A DNA stretch of 64,000 nucleotides from Butyrivibrio sp. XPD2002 (lineage in GTDB: Bacteria > Bacillota > Clostridia > Lachnospirales > Lachnospiraceae), in contig NZ_KE384114.1 in the NCBI RefSeq assembly GCF_000423945.1, positions 131,646 through 195,645 of the forward strand, read 5' to 3'. Below the pieces are notes generated by a model. It was not told the DNA's origin and did not search any database. It was given only the letters and a program-made list of their open reading frames with translations. Below are positions 52,248 through 61,389 of the stretch, in pieces. Position numbers and translations under genes: made by a program. Position 1 is the first letter of the stretch. The number at the start of each line of letters is the position of its first letter.

Positions 52248-55091
52248 TTACTCATCATCCTCTTCCTCGTCGTCATCCTCTTCGTTATTGGCTTCATTAG
52301 TGGCCTCAGGCTGAGGAGCCTCTGGAGCCGGTGCTTCCGGAGCGGGCGTAGCCTGTTCTGCAGGAGCCTCTGCCGCGGGCTGCTCGGCTGCGGGCTGTTC
52401 TGCCGCAGGTGCTGCAGGTACTGCCGCGTTAGGATCAGCCGGTGTACCGGAGTACTGAGTATTTACAATACCCTGCTGGATAAGCGCTGTCTCCTGGGCC
52501 AGAATCTCCTGAATATTGGGCTGAGCCATGAACTCAGGGGTATGATGACAGGTAACCGTAGGAGTAACCACCGTATTACCGAATTCATCCGTTGTAGTTG
52601 TAAATCCGCTGGAACCTGCACCTCCGTTAGGTGACTGTGCCTGCAATGCTGCGGGTTCAGCAGGAATAAGCTCAAACACACCGGTTATCTTGAACGGACA
52701 CTGCTCTGAAGCAGGGTGCTGATCTGACTGACAGATTGTTCCTGCATAGTGAACGTTACAGCTTTCTGTAGGAACTGTTCCCTCCTCAAAGTACTCGGAA
52801 AGGTGAGTTCCATCGCAAAGACCACCGATAGGCAGTTTTCCTGATCTTGAACATACCGTAGCGGATATTACTGAATCAGGCTTGGTGAACTGGGTTGACG
52901 GAAGATTCTCATGAATCTTGGACATAACCGCGCGCCAAAGCGTCTTCGCAAGCTGCTGCTCGGGCTTGGTTGTAAGGTCTACGTTGTTGTCGTAGCCGGC
53001 CCATGTTGTAGCAGTGTAGTAGGTTGTGTAGCCTGCAAACCAAACGTCGTTTTCGTCGGATGTTGTTCCGGTCTTACCTGCGATAGCAGTTGTTCCGAAG
53101 TTAACAGCTGTACCTGTTCCGCTTGTTACAACGTCCTGCATTGCGCTTGTGAGCAGGTATGCTGTTGATTCCTTAAGGATTCTTGTGGAATCAACCTTGG
53201 TGTTGTCGAGGATTGTGTTACCCTCGTGGTCAACTACCTTGGTGTAGAGCTTGGGCTTTATATAAACACCGCCATTAGCGATTGTTGCATAAGCTGCGTT
53301 AAGCTCCATGTTTGTAACACCGTGTGTCAGACCACCGAGTGCTGTGGGCAGCTGATTATCTGTGTAAATCTTACCGTTTATTTCTTCATTGTCAGCAAGT
53401 GTTGTGAAGCCGAAGTTTTTCAGGTAGTCAAAACCAAGCTGAGGAGTGATGACCGTCAGAGTCTTAACTGCAATGACGTTCATGGAATCCTTGATGGCGT
53501 TTCTGATGGTTGTAAGTCCTCTGTAGGATTCGCCGTACCAGTTGTTAACGGGGCGTCCGTCAGGATAGTTAAACGGTGCGTCGTTGAATACTGTTGCAAG
53601 CGTAAGTCCGCCGCTGTCAAGAGCGGGAGCGTAGGTTGAAAGCACCTTGAAGGTTGAACCGGGCTGACGAACTGTGTCAGTTGCGCGGTTAAGTGTTCTT
53701 GATGCAGTCTTACTTCCGCGACCACCGACCATAGCTACAACGTAGCCCTGCTGGTGATCCTCGATGGTAAGTGATACCTGAGGCTGAGGTGTGAGGTTTA
53801 TTGTCTCACCTTCAACTGTGTTGCTTCCTACTACAGCAGCTTTGTATTCTTCAATCTTGGCCTCTGCTTCCTCTCTTGAAGTGAAGAGCATGTTGAAGCC
53901 TTTGGATTCCTGCTGGAAGTAGCTTTTCATCATCTCTGAGCTGTAGTTGGTTCTGTTGCCCTCAGCGTCCACTGTGGTAAGTGCATACTCGAGAAGATAC
54001 TTGGTTCCCTCAGGGTAGTTAGCTTCATCACCGAAAACTGAATCTGCAATCTCCTGAATGTGAGGATCCTGAGTTGAGTAGATCTTAAGACCGCCACTGT
54101 ACAGAAGTGAGTAAGCCTGAGTCTCGTTATAGCCTGCATCGATGAGGTCATCGATAAGCTGATTGGTAAGGGCATCGACGAAGTAGGAGTTAGGACTTGA
54201 ATCTGTGTTTTCCTCGTCTACGACCTGGATTCTTGAATATACATCATCGTTAATTGCTTCATCATACTCAATCTGAGTGATGTAGCCATGCTTGAGCATG
54301 TTGTTCAGAACCTTTTCACGGCGTTTCGCGTTGTTCTCCGGATGTGTGATGGGATTGAAGCGGCTGGGGTTCTGTGTAATACCTGCGATCACCGCGCACT
54401 CTGAAAGTGTCAGGTTGGTAACAGGCTTATTGAAATAACGAAGAGAAGCAGCCTGCACACCAAGTGTGTTACTTCCAAGGTTGATGGTGTTCAGATAGTT
54501 AAGAAGGATCTCGTCCTTGCTCATGTTTTTTTCAAGCTGAATAGCAAGGTACTGCTCCTGAATCTTTCTCTTAATCTTGGCGATGTCTGAATTCTCACTG
54601 GTCCAACCTGTAAATACGTTGTTTTTCAGAAGCTGCTGGGTGATGGTACTGGCACCCTGTGACAGGTCGTGGCTTGTGATTCCGACATACGCTGCTCTGA
54701 AAATACCCTGGATATCGATTCCGTTGTGCTGATAAAAACGCTCATCCTCGATAGCTACGAATGCATGAGCGAGGTTCTCGGGAATCATGTCCCAGGTTAC
54801 CGGGATACGGTTGGAATCAGTGGATACGAGCTTCGCTGTCTGGTTACCTTCCGTGTCATATACAAAGGTTGAAAAACCTGTAGGAGTTACGCTGATATTT
54901 CCAATCTCAGGAGCGGTGTCGATTATACCTCTGAAGACGCCAATGCCTGCGCACACGCCGATAACTCCAAGTCCAATGCAAGCAATTAGTATGAGCTCAA
55001 AGGATATGAGGGAAATTTTCTTTCCCCACTTTGTGGTACTTGAGACAATATTATGCTGTTGATCTCGTATACCTTTTCTGCCAAAATTCAT
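52248..55091 (-). CDS. Class A penicillin-binding protein (PBP1A type)
   Basis: 947 residues. Membrane helix near residues 28-50, then a glycosyltransferase GT51 domain (about 80-260) with AIEDERFYQHNGIDIQG and GASTITQQLLKN, and a transpeptidase domain (about 400-720) with active Ser in PGSTFKVLS, the SxN-type SMNVI, and KTGTTSDEND. A C-terminal extension is Pro/Ala/Glu-rich (PAAEQPAAEQPAAE) ending in a run of Asp/Glu. It polymerises and crosslinks peptidoglycan at the outer membrane face. Ribosome site GGAGG. Divergent from yigZ. Confidence 0.93.
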   Translation of the reverse strand: MNFGRKGIRDQQHNIVSSTTKWGKKISLISFELILIACIGLGVIGVCAGIGVFRGIIDTAPEIGNISVTPTGFSTFVYDTEGNQTAKLVSTDSNRIPVTWDMIPENLAHAFVAIEDERFYQHNGIDIQGIFRAAYVGITSHDLSQGASTITQQLLKNNVFTGWTSENSDIAKIKRKIQEQYLAIQLEKNMSKDEILLNYLNTINLGSNTLGVQAASLRYFNKPVTNLTLSECAVIAGITQNPSRFNPITHPENNAKRREKVLNNMLKHGYITQIEYDEAINDDVYSRIQVVDEENTDSSPNSYFVDALTNQLIDDLIDAGYNETQAYSLLYSGGLKIYSTQDPHIQEIADSVFGDEANYPEGTKYLLEYALTTVDAEGNRTNYSSEMMKSYFQQESKGFNMLFTSREEAEAKIEEYKAAVVGSNTVEGETINLTPQPQVSLTIEDHQQGYVVAMVGGRGSKTASRTLNRATDTVRQPGSTFKVLSTYAPALDSGGLTLATVFNDAPFNYPDGRPVNNWYGESYRGLTTIRNAIKDSMNVIAVKTLTVITPQLGFDYLKNFGFTTLADNEEINGKIYTDNQLPTALGGLTHGVTNMELNAAYATIANGGVYIKPKLYTKVVDHEGNTILDNTKVDSTRILKESTAYLLTSAMQDVVTSGTGTAVNFGTTAIAGKTGTTSDENDVWFAGYTTYYTATTWAGYDNNVDLTTKPEQQLAKTLWRAVMSKIHENLPSTQFTKPDSVISATVCSRSGKLPIGGLCDGTHLSEYFEEGTVPTESCNVHYAGTICQSDQHPASEQCPFKITGVFELIPAEPAALQAQSPNGGAGSSGFTTTTDEFGNTVVTPTVTCHHTPEFMAQPNIQEILAQETALIQQGIVNTQYSGTPADPNAAVPAAPAAEQPAAEQPAAEAPAEQATPAPEAPAPEAPQPEATNEANNEEDDDEEEDDE

Positions 55092-55244
55092 ATTTTCCTC
55101 CGATTGATGTTTGATGATATAATGAACGGGTGATCTTCGCAGGAGCGGAGCGTTTCGTATATCACTTATTTTTTTGCATGGTAATTCATTTTCAAATTAC
55201 AATTATACCAAATTAGAATAATAAAGGGTAGTTTCAATAGAATT

Positions 55245-55877
55245 ATGGGAAAGACAGACAATTATAAGGTTATTCTTACGCCTGGATGCGATGAGATAGT
55301 TGAGAAGAAATCAAGGTTCATAGCTAACGTTTTACCTGTTACAAGCGTGCAGGAGGCAGAGGAGCAGATAGCGGCCTTTCAGAAGAAATTCTGGGACGCA
55401 AGGCACAACTGCTATGCCTTCATGATCGGATCAGACTTCGGAATCACACGCTGCAGCGACAACGGAGAGCCCTCCGGCACCGCCGGCAAGCCTATTCTCG
55501 AGGTCATAAAGGGCGCCGGAGTCACAAACGTTCTTATTATAGTAACAAGATATTTCGGTGGAGTTCTTCTTGGAACCGGTGGCCTTGTCCGTGCCTACAC
55601 TCAGGCAGCCCAGGCCGGCCTAGCTGCCTCCGAGATCGGTGAGATGGTGTACGGCAAGCGCTATCACCTCACGGCGGACTACACCCTTATCAACAATATT
55701 CAGTACTATCTTCGCCAGGAGGAGATTCCGCTGGAGAACGAGACCTACACTGACAAGGTCGAGTACGACATCACTGTCCGCATGGAGGATTCTTCCAGAA
55801 TCGTTGAGGGCCTCACCCAGAAGACAGAAGGAAGACTGGGGATTGAGGAGGTAGAAGAGGGATATTTCGCATTTTGA
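55245..55877 (+). CDS. YigZ/IMPACT family protein
   Basis: 210 residues. N-terminal UPF0029 (Impact) domain with KKSRFIANVLPVTSVQEAE, WDARHNCYAFMIG, RCSDNGEPSGTAGKPILEVI and VTRYFGGVLLGTGGLVRAY; the C-terminal ferredoxin-like DUF1949 domain follows (about 140-208). Bacterial YigZ may act on translation or as a regulatory protein; the exact role is unsettled. Weak ribosome site; divergent from the PBP gene and closed by a strong terminator. Confidence 0.9.
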   Translation: MGKTDNYKVILTPGCDEIVEKKSRFIANVLPVTSVQEAEEQIAAFQKKFWDARHNCYAFMIGSDFGITRCSDNGEPSGTAGKPILEVIKGAGVTNVLIIVTRYFGGVLLGTGGLVRAYTQAAQAGLAASEIGEMVYGKRYHLTADYTLINNIQYYLRQEEIPLENETYTDKVEYDITVRMEDSSRIVEGLTQKTEGRLGIEEVEEGYFAF

Positions 55878-55893
55878 TGGGATGATGATTTAG

Positions 55894-55917
55894 GAGCGCC
55901 TTTGGGCGCTCTTTTTT
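55894..55917 (+). terminator. Terminator of yigZ
   Basis: GAGCGCC-TTTG-GGCGCTC followed by TTTTTT. Confidence 0.9.
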
Positions 55918-55983
55918 GTGATGTTTTGCGCTTTTTTTGCGCTGTTTTAGGAGGCTTTTTGTAGAAATAGGTCTTTATGAACT

Positions 55984-56310
55984 ACCATGACCGATGACAT
56001 CGGAAATGGTTTCAACAATACCTTGCGGTATAGTAAGGCACGTTCACGGTGCCACTACTCCGTCAGGCAAAGCCCTTCGGCATACTTGAAAATGTTATTT
56101 GATGCGCCTATGGCGCGTGGGAACTAACACCTTGTATATTTTACGCACCACAGGTTCTTGGTTTGTTAGATTCGTGGTACAACCCTATATATACAGTTTT
56201 CAAGGTTCCGATTGACTTATTCTATCACGAACAACTGTTTGTGTAAAGGCGATTCATCCCACGACCGACTTTATCGGAAGGGGTTTTCTCGCTGAATTTT
56301 ATAATAGAGC
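55984..56310. mobile_element. Possible non-autonomous IS200/IS605 remnant (hairpin-rich)
   Basis: About ten hairpins: CCGAT/ATCGG inside CCAT/ATGG (55984-56009), ATACC/GGTAT, GGCAC/GTGCC, GCCCTTCGGC, GCGCC/GGCGC, CACGAACA/TGTTTGTG and CCGA/TCGG. The right part GCGATTCATCCCACGACCG followed by GGTTTTCTCGCTGAATTTT resembles right ends of clostridial IS200/IS605 elements, which end in such hairpins and carry the omega RNA just inside. No tnpA or tnpB is present. Family recognition is by memory. Confidence 0.35.
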
Positions 56311-56311
56311 G

Positions 56312-56612
56312 GGACAACTAGGCGGAAGATTTATGTAGAAATAGTTGTCTAGGAAAATAATCAGAACAACTAAGTAGTGAATTTTTGCTGAAATAGTTGT
56401 TCGGAAAAATAATCAGAACAACTAAGCAGTGAATTTTTGCTGCAATAGTTGTCTGGAAAAATAATCAGAACAACTAAGTAGTGAATTTTTGCAGAAATAG
56501 TTGTCTTGGAAAAAAATCAGAGCAACTAAGTAGTGAATTTTTGCTGAAATAGTTGTCTTGGAAAAAAATCAGAACAACTAAGCAATGAATTCTTATGAAA
56601 ATAGTTGTTCTG
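56312..56612 (+). repeat. Family B array, second locus: six 52-bp repeats
   Basis: (G)AACAACT-type starts at about 56312, 56365, 56417, 56468, 56520 and 56572, each closed by TAGTTGT about 35 bases later. Interior GTAGTGAATTTTTGCTGAAA is conserved here but differs from the 2943 array. The array ends next to a reverse family A half-site (56682-56698) with its CCCGCAGGGGAAC flank. Confidence 0.75.
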
Positions 56613-56745
56613 AAAAAGGTTTTATGTGTAATGGTACACCTAAAAGGCGTCCCCGCAGGGGAACCAACATAAATAATTGTTCGCGAGTAAACGTAATAAT
56701 TCCCCTGCAAGTAATACCCGCAGGGGAACGTTAATATAAAAATGA

Positions 56746-56774
56746 CGCCAGGCACAAATTTGTCGTGCCTGGCG
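56746..56774 (-). terminator. Terminator of the 56790 gene
   Basis: CGCCAGGCAC pairs with GTGCCTGGCG; on the minus strand it is followed by TCATTTTTAT, 16 bases after the stop. Confidence 0.8.
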
Positions 56775-56789
56775 CTAATCTACCACAGT

Positions 56790-57893
56790 TTACAAAACCT
56801 GAGCATTTTCGAGATCAAGATCATCCTCCATGGTTTCTTCTTCAGAAACAGAAGGCTCCTTTGTTTCTGTCAGAGATTCAGCAGCAGTTTCTTTGCTTTC
56901 ATCATTATTTGACACAGACTCAGCAGCAGTTTCTTTGCTTTCATCATTATTGGACACAGACTCAGCGGCAATTTCTTCCTCTTCATCATTTTCTGTAGAA
57001 ACTTCCTCGTAGCTATCGTCGCCCATAAGCTCCTTTAGCATCTGCTGTAGCATGAGCTGAATCATCTGCTGCAGTTCATCAAGAATCTGGCTTTTCTTAT
57101 TTTGAGAAAGTGAACCGGTACCGGAATCGGAGTTGTCACTTCGAACACTCATAGCGGTCTGGCCTGAGTCTGAAGGAGAAGCACTGCTAAGATCCAAAAG
57201 CTTTGTGAAGAAGGTCTGCATCTGCTCAAACAGTTTCTTGGCACCTGAGAGGTTGCCGTTTTCCTGAGAAATCAAGCCAACCTTCAGAATATAATTGCCA
57301 TTTTCGTTCATGTCTTCTGGCATGGCATCACGTACAGCCTGCATGGCATTGTCGGCCATTCCTTCAGTATCCCTTAGGTAGGCGCAAAGTGTTGCAAAGC
57401 CCGGGTAATCAGTGTCTGTCGGGTCAACGTTGTAGGGATCGATTTCTTTTGAGAACTTATTCCCATCCTTGTCTATCCCCTGAGCTGTATAAATGCGGTT
57501 AGGGCCATCCACCTTCACTGTAATCTGAAGATCCTGGCCGCCATTTTGGGCACTAAACACAGAATCCGTATCACCATTTTCAATAGCTGAAGTCATGTCA
57601 TCGGGGATGTGGGCGGTGATTATTCTGGTGTAGGAGAGGAATGCACCGTTATTAAACAGATCAGTTTTTGCACTCTGAACAGACAGATCATCCTCGGTTT
57701 CTTCTGCTACATCTGCCTCGTAATCATCTACTTTATTGGTTGCAAGATTAAGAGCGGACATAAAAGAGGCATCTTCATTTTCATCCGTTTGGGCTACCTT
57801 CGCTCCAGCCTGTGACTGCGACGGATTTACCTTGAACGCCCCAAACGCCATGTAAACACTGCGATAACCGCTAATGCTGTCAATATTATCCAT
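56790..57893 (-). CDS. Acidic hypothetical protein with repeated tail
   Basis: 367 residues; no signal peptide or membrane helix. Start MDNIDSISGYRSVYMAFG. Middle part with KVDGPNRIYTAQGIDKDGN and DYPGFATLCAYLRDTEGMADNAMQAV, and a Gln/Met-rich helix ILDELQQMIQLMLQQMLKEL. The last 80 residues are very acidic, with a 14-residue repeat (ESVSNNDESKETAA) almost exact in DNA. I do not recognise the family. Ribosome site AAAGG. It has a long structured leader. Confidence 0.75.
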   Translation of the reverse strand: MDNIDSISGYRSVYMAFGAFKVNPSQSQAGAKVAQTDENEDASFMSALNLATNKVDDYEADVAEETEDDLSVQSAKTDLFNNGAFLSYTRIITAHIPDDMTSAIENGDTDSVFSAQNGGQDLQITVKVDGPNRIYTAQGIDKDGNKFSKEIDPYNVDPTDTDYPGFATLCAYLRDTEGMADNAMQAVRDAMPEDMNENGNYILKVGLISQENGNLSGAKKLFEQMQTFFTKLLDLSSASPSDSGQTAMSVRSDNSDSGTGSLSQNKKSQILDELQQMIQLMLQQMLKELMGDDSYEEVSTENDEEEEIAAESVSNNDESKETAAESVSNNDESKETAAESLTETKEPSVSEEETMEDDLDLENAQVL

Positions 57894-57897
57894 ATGG

Positions 57898-58052
57898 TAT
57901 CCTTTCTGCGTATCCTCTGTCAGTCAGATACGCGCCACTCTCCATAGGACCGAGTGGGTGCTGCCAATTTTTCCGATATCTCCTTCCAGGGACAAAAATC
58001 AAGCGCCCTAATGCAGTCCCTTTGCACTAAAGCGCTATCCTTAGCTTTTATA
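57898..58052 (-). promoter_or_regulatory. Structured 5' leader of the 56790 gene, class unknown
   Basis: On the minus strand: GGGAC/GTCCC around a 22-base loop, AGCGC/GCGCT-type pairing upstream, CCACTC/GAGTGG, and GCGTATC/GATACGC just before the ribosome site. This is more structure than a simple leader needs, and it fills the gap to the upstream promoter region. It does not match a riboswitch class I can recall. Confidence 0.45.
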
Positions 58053-58226
58053 TATTTCGGTCTCATGAAAGGAGAACATAATAGAAAAAATGTGAAGAAT
58101 GTGTGTAGTTTTTGAGGCTGCCCGATGACGTTTGCTTTGAAAACATGGTATTATACCGATTGAAAATAAAACATCTATCCCGTAGGTAGGTGCTTTTGCA
58201 ATAAATTCCGGGTAGGTGAGGATTGT

Positions 58227-58988
58227 ATGAAAAAAGGTCTGAAAATATTTAGCATTGTGATTCTTAGCATTATCTCTGCCGTAGCAATTTTAGGTGCAAT
58301 TGCTTTTGTTGTGATTATGGTGATTGCGCTTGATGCTGATCCTATAATAAGGGAGGCTTACCCTTCACCCAATGGTGATTGCCAGATTGAGGTGGTGGAT
58401 TACTGGATGGATGATAAGGAATACGCCGTTTATCTCTATGTGGATTACCCCAATTGGTTAGGAAAATATCCGGAGCCTGGGAAGGAGGTTTCCTCCAAGG
58501 CTATACAAATCAAGGAATATTCAGGATTTGCTGAGCAGGATTACCACGTTGTGTGGACTTCGGATAACACCTTCGAAGTAACAGCAGCGGGTAATGATGA
58601 AGTTAAATTCATAAGGGGCGAGGTGACAGACCACCATTATACAGTGGAGCAGGGGAGCTATGAAATTGTCATGCGAGAGTCCTGGTTTGATGATTTTGAG
58701 ATAAAGGATGGAAAAGTCTACGAGAGATGCACGATTCACGTAGAGAACACCATGGATGTACCCGCTGTTTTCGGGCTTGAAGGCAGAGACTGGGATGAAA
58801 AGGGAAAGCTTTTAGATTCGGAAATGATCGTCGCTGTTGATGAAAATGACAATGAAGCTGTTTTCAGAGTTGAGCCTAATACAACTGAAAATATTGAGGT
58901 GACGTTCGTTGGCGATAAGGGGCCTGAGGATACCAGAACCAGCAGGGAGCTTCCATCGATTTTAATATTCAGACCGGTTTACGAATAA
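58227..58988 (+). CDS. Membrane-anchored hypothetical protein
   Basis: 253 residues; ribosome site AGGTGAGG. One N-terminal helix (IFSIVILSIISAVAILGAIA) of 30 residues without a lipobox, then a soluble extracytoplasmic domain beginning EAYPSPNGDCQIEVVDYWMDDKEYAVYLY, and IVMRESWFDDFEIKDGKVY. The final FRVEPNTTENIEVTFVGDKG looks like a beta-sandwich edge. Not recognised. It has its own terminator 12 bases after the stop. Confidence 0.7.
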   Translation: MKKGLKIFSIVILSIISAVAILGAIAFVVIMVIALDADPIIREAYPSPNGDCQIEVVDYWMDDKEYAVYLYVDYPNWLGKYPEPGKEVSSKAIQIKEYSGFAEQDYHVVWTSDNTFEVTAAGNDEVKFIRGEVTDHHYTVEQGSYEIVMRESWFDDFEIKDGKVYERCTIHVENTMDVPAVFGLEGRDWDEKGKLLDSEMIVAVDENDNEAVFRVEPNTTENIEVTFVGDKGPEDTRTSRELPSILIFRPVYE

Positions 58989-59000
58989 GATGATAATGGA

Positions 59001-59032
59001 AGTGTCTTGCTGGAAAGCAGGGCACTTTTTTG
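59001..59032 (+). terminator. Terminator of the 58227 gene
   Basis: AGTGTCTTGCT pairs with AGCAGGGCACT (three G-U pairs) around GGAA, followed by TTTTTT. Confidence 0.8.
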
Positions 59033-59049
59033 TTAATTAGTATTGGGGT

Positions 59050-59535
59050 AGTTCCTCTGCGAGGATAGTTTACATTTGTGAGTTACGTCTAATCGCGAAC
59101 AAGTCTTTGTATTGGTTGAAGTTTGGGATTGCTTTTTTGGGAGGCGTTACACCTATTTCTGAGATTTCTTCTATTCCGGATGAACGGTTCTGAAATTAGT
59201 ATACGTTATTTAGTGAATATTATTTTGTTGTTAAGTCAGTATGTAGGCCTTTTGCTATACTGACTGATTTATTTTACCTACAGGTTATTCTGGCTTCCTT
59301 AATAAATGTGATTTTCTGAAATTCCTTACGCCTATAATCAACATTTCTGTCACACCGGTGTAACACCCCCTGAAATTCTATTCTATATTCTGTACATTTT
59401 CTGGCAACCGGTACGTCTATAATAACAATTGTTCGCGAACAGACGCAACGGCCGCTGTAAGGTATATCCGCAGGGGGATCAATATCAACAATTGTTCGCG
59501 GATAGACGTACATCCCTCCGACACCTTATCCCCGC
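59050..59535. repeat. Family A half-sites in the 59.0-59.6 kb gap
   Basis: A forward half-site (GTTACGTCTAATCGCGAACA, 59082) and two reverse ones (TTGTTCGCGAACAGACGCAA at about 59428; TTGTTCGCGGATAGACGTA at about 59489), each with the CGCGAG or CCGCAG flank. An AGTCAGTAT/ATACTGACT stem lies at about 59234-59266. No gene in 58989-59634. Confidence 0.6.
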
Positions 59536-59586
59536 GAGTGAAATGCTATCATCATTTCATTCCATCAGAACAAAGCTACCATTAAA

Positions 59587-59617
59587 AAGATGCCTGCAGC
59601 ATTGCGACAGGCATCTT
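59587..59617 (-). terminator. Terminator of the LRR gene
   Basis: AAGATGCCTG pairs with CAGGCATCTT; read on the minus strand it is followed by TTTTAAT. The stem is symmetric, so weak bidirectional action is possible. Confidence 0.8.
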
Positions 59618-59634
59618 ACAAATTCTATTCTGTT

Positions 59635-61242
59635 TTATTTTACAGAAGCATTTGTCTGCTTTCTGATTGCTTTAACAAGCTTTTTCTTAGCTTTTCCTTT
59701 TATTCCATTAACCTTGATAGTAGCGTCTTTATTTATCTTCTTGAATGCTCCCTTGCCAATAGTCAATGATGCATTTGCATTGATGGTTACCTTCTTAAGC
59801 TTTTTGCATCCCTTGAAAGAACTCTTTCCGATTGAAGTAACGCCGCTTCCAATAGTCAACTTCTTGATTTTCTTGTTGTTCTTGCAGGCATTTTCTGCAA
59901 TATCTGTAACAGGATATGTAACGCCCTGGACAGTTACTTTTTCAAGAGAAGCCTTCTTAACCTTGTCAATTTTAATTACTGTTGCTTTTGCATTTTTGCC
60001 GATTGTATAAGTTACGCCATCAATTGTTACAGTCATGGGTAGTTTTGAGTTTTTCTGACTACCACCATTGCCGGAAGCTGTCTTTTCATTTTCGGCATCA
60101 ACGACATCCGGAACATCTTTATTTTTTAACACAATATATTTATGGCTCTTATTAGCTACCGGAAGCTTGGCATATACAGTAGAGTTATCGGCAACGCCAT
60201 CGTTATTATCATCCAGAATCATCGCTCCAATAGGCTCACTTCTTATCATCCAGTAACCGGTAGAATAGTCATAATCCAAAGGCCTTACTATTTTCCTGGG
60301 AGCATATACGTTCTTCAATTTGTGACAGCAACTGAAGAAGTTTTCTATTTTCTTATCCTCTTTTATTGATGAAAGATCAAAAGAGCTGATATCAAGTGTC
60401 TGAAGGCTTGAACATCCCCCGAACATGAAAAGCATATCAGTTACCTTTTCAGTGTTAAAGCTTCTAAGATCAAGCCTTGTCAGACTTTTGCAATCGCCAA
60501 ACATGATATCCATTTTTTTTACATTCGAAGTATTGAAATTGCTAAGATTAAGTGATGGTACCTTTTCCAAACCACGGAAGGTAGCATGCATATCTGTTAC
60601 TTTTGAAGTATTCCATGTGCTTACATCTAACTGTTTTAAACTATGACAAAATGCAAAAAGCTGGCTCATTGTTGTTACATTTGAAGTATTAAAGTTAGTA
60701 GCATCAAGCTGTTCAAGATTAAAACAACCCATAAACATACTGAACATATTTGTCGGCTTGGCATTTTTAAAATATGTAGTATCCAATGCCTTCAAGCTGC
60801 TGCAGTGATAGAACATATCGGTCATGTCCTGGATATTTCTCATGTCGACAGCATTATTGAAATCAATACTTTCAACCTTTTTTAACCCGGTAAAGGCATG
60901 ATCACTTGCTGCAGGAAACATGATTTTTGATGGACTGTAAATGTACACGATTTTCTGGTTGCTGTCATAATAGGCAGTAACATTTGAGCCGACTCCTTTT
61001 GTCTGAAAATTACCGGAAGGCGCCTTGTTGGTAAAAATGATTTTCTTCAGATTGTAATCAAAATCGTTATAGCTTTTACATGAAGAATTACCAAACTGTT
61101 TAAGCGCTACATTGAAATTAGCGCCATTAGAAAGCGTTCCTGCACCAGCAGCCCTGGAGTTTATGGATACGCACCCAAATAAGACCATCACACACATGAG
61201 TGTAGTGATGAAGAACAATAGATTCCCCAAACGTTTTTTCAT
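59635..61242 (-). CDS. BspA-like surface lipoprotein with DUF285 and LRR repeats
   Basis: 535 residues. Lipobox LFGC near residue 24. About 100-310: DUF285-type repeats of about 23 residues with the form LxxLDxSxxNTSxVTDM (LKQLDVSTWNTSKVTDM, LTRLDLRSFNTEKVTDM, LQTLDISSFDLSSI). After a spacer (about 320-420) with NSKLPMTVTIDGVTYTIG, the C-terminus has LRR_5-like repeats (KKLTIGSGVTSIGKSSFKGC) and a basic end. These solenoids bind host or plant polymers or other cells. Ribosome site AAAGGGG. Confidence 0.88.
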   Translation of the reverse strand: MKKRLGNLLFFITTLMCVMVLFGCVSINSRAAGAGTLSNGANFNVALKQFGNSSCKSYNDFDYNLKKIIFTNKAPSGNFQTKGVGSNVTAYYDSNQKIVYIYSPSKIMFPAASDHAFTGLKKVESIDFNNAVDMRNIQDMTDMFYHCSSLKALDTTYFKNAKPTNMFSMFMGCFNLEQLDATNFNTSNVTTMSQLFAFCHSLKQLDVSTWNTSKVTDMHATFRGLEKVPSLNLSNFNTSNVKKMDIMFGDCKSLTRLDLRSFNTEKVTDMLFMFGGCSSLQTLDISSFDLSSIKEDKKIENFFSCCHKLKNVYAPRKIVRPLDYDYSTGYWMIRSEPIGAMILDDNNDGVADNSTVYAKLPVANKSHKYIVLKNKDVPDVVDAENEKTASGNGGSQKNSKLPMTVTIDGVTYTIGKNAKATVIKIDKVKKASLEKVTVQGVTYPVTDIAENACKNNKKIKKLTIGSGVTSIGKSSFKGCKKLKKVTINANASLTIGKGAFKKINKDATIKVNGIKGKAKKKLVKAIRKQTNASVK

Positions 61243-61303
61243 TTTTAAAATTTCCCCTTTGATTTTTATTCTGCGAATACGCAGTGTCCCCTCGCAATGA
61301 ATG

Positions 61304-61333
61304 ATTATAACAAATGTATATAAAGTGTAACAA
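61304..61333 (-). promoter_or_regulatory. Promoter of the LRR gene (TTGTTA -18- TATAAT)
   Basis: On the minus strand TTGTTA (61328-61333) and TATAAT (61304-61309), followed by GCGAGGGGACA and a CTGCG/CGCAG hairpin. GAGGGGAC recalls the start of the c-di-GMP leaders, but no aptamer follows. Confidence 0.6.
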
Positions 61334-61389
61334 GGATTTATTTATGCGCCTTTTTTTAGTACAATTGTGAATCGGAAAGTGGGGACATT

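Noticed and set aside
61240..61335. c-di-GMP leader before the LRR lipoprotein
   Set aside because: Only GAGGGGAC is shared with the other leaders; there is no GCAAAC or GACGCAAAG core and no terminator.
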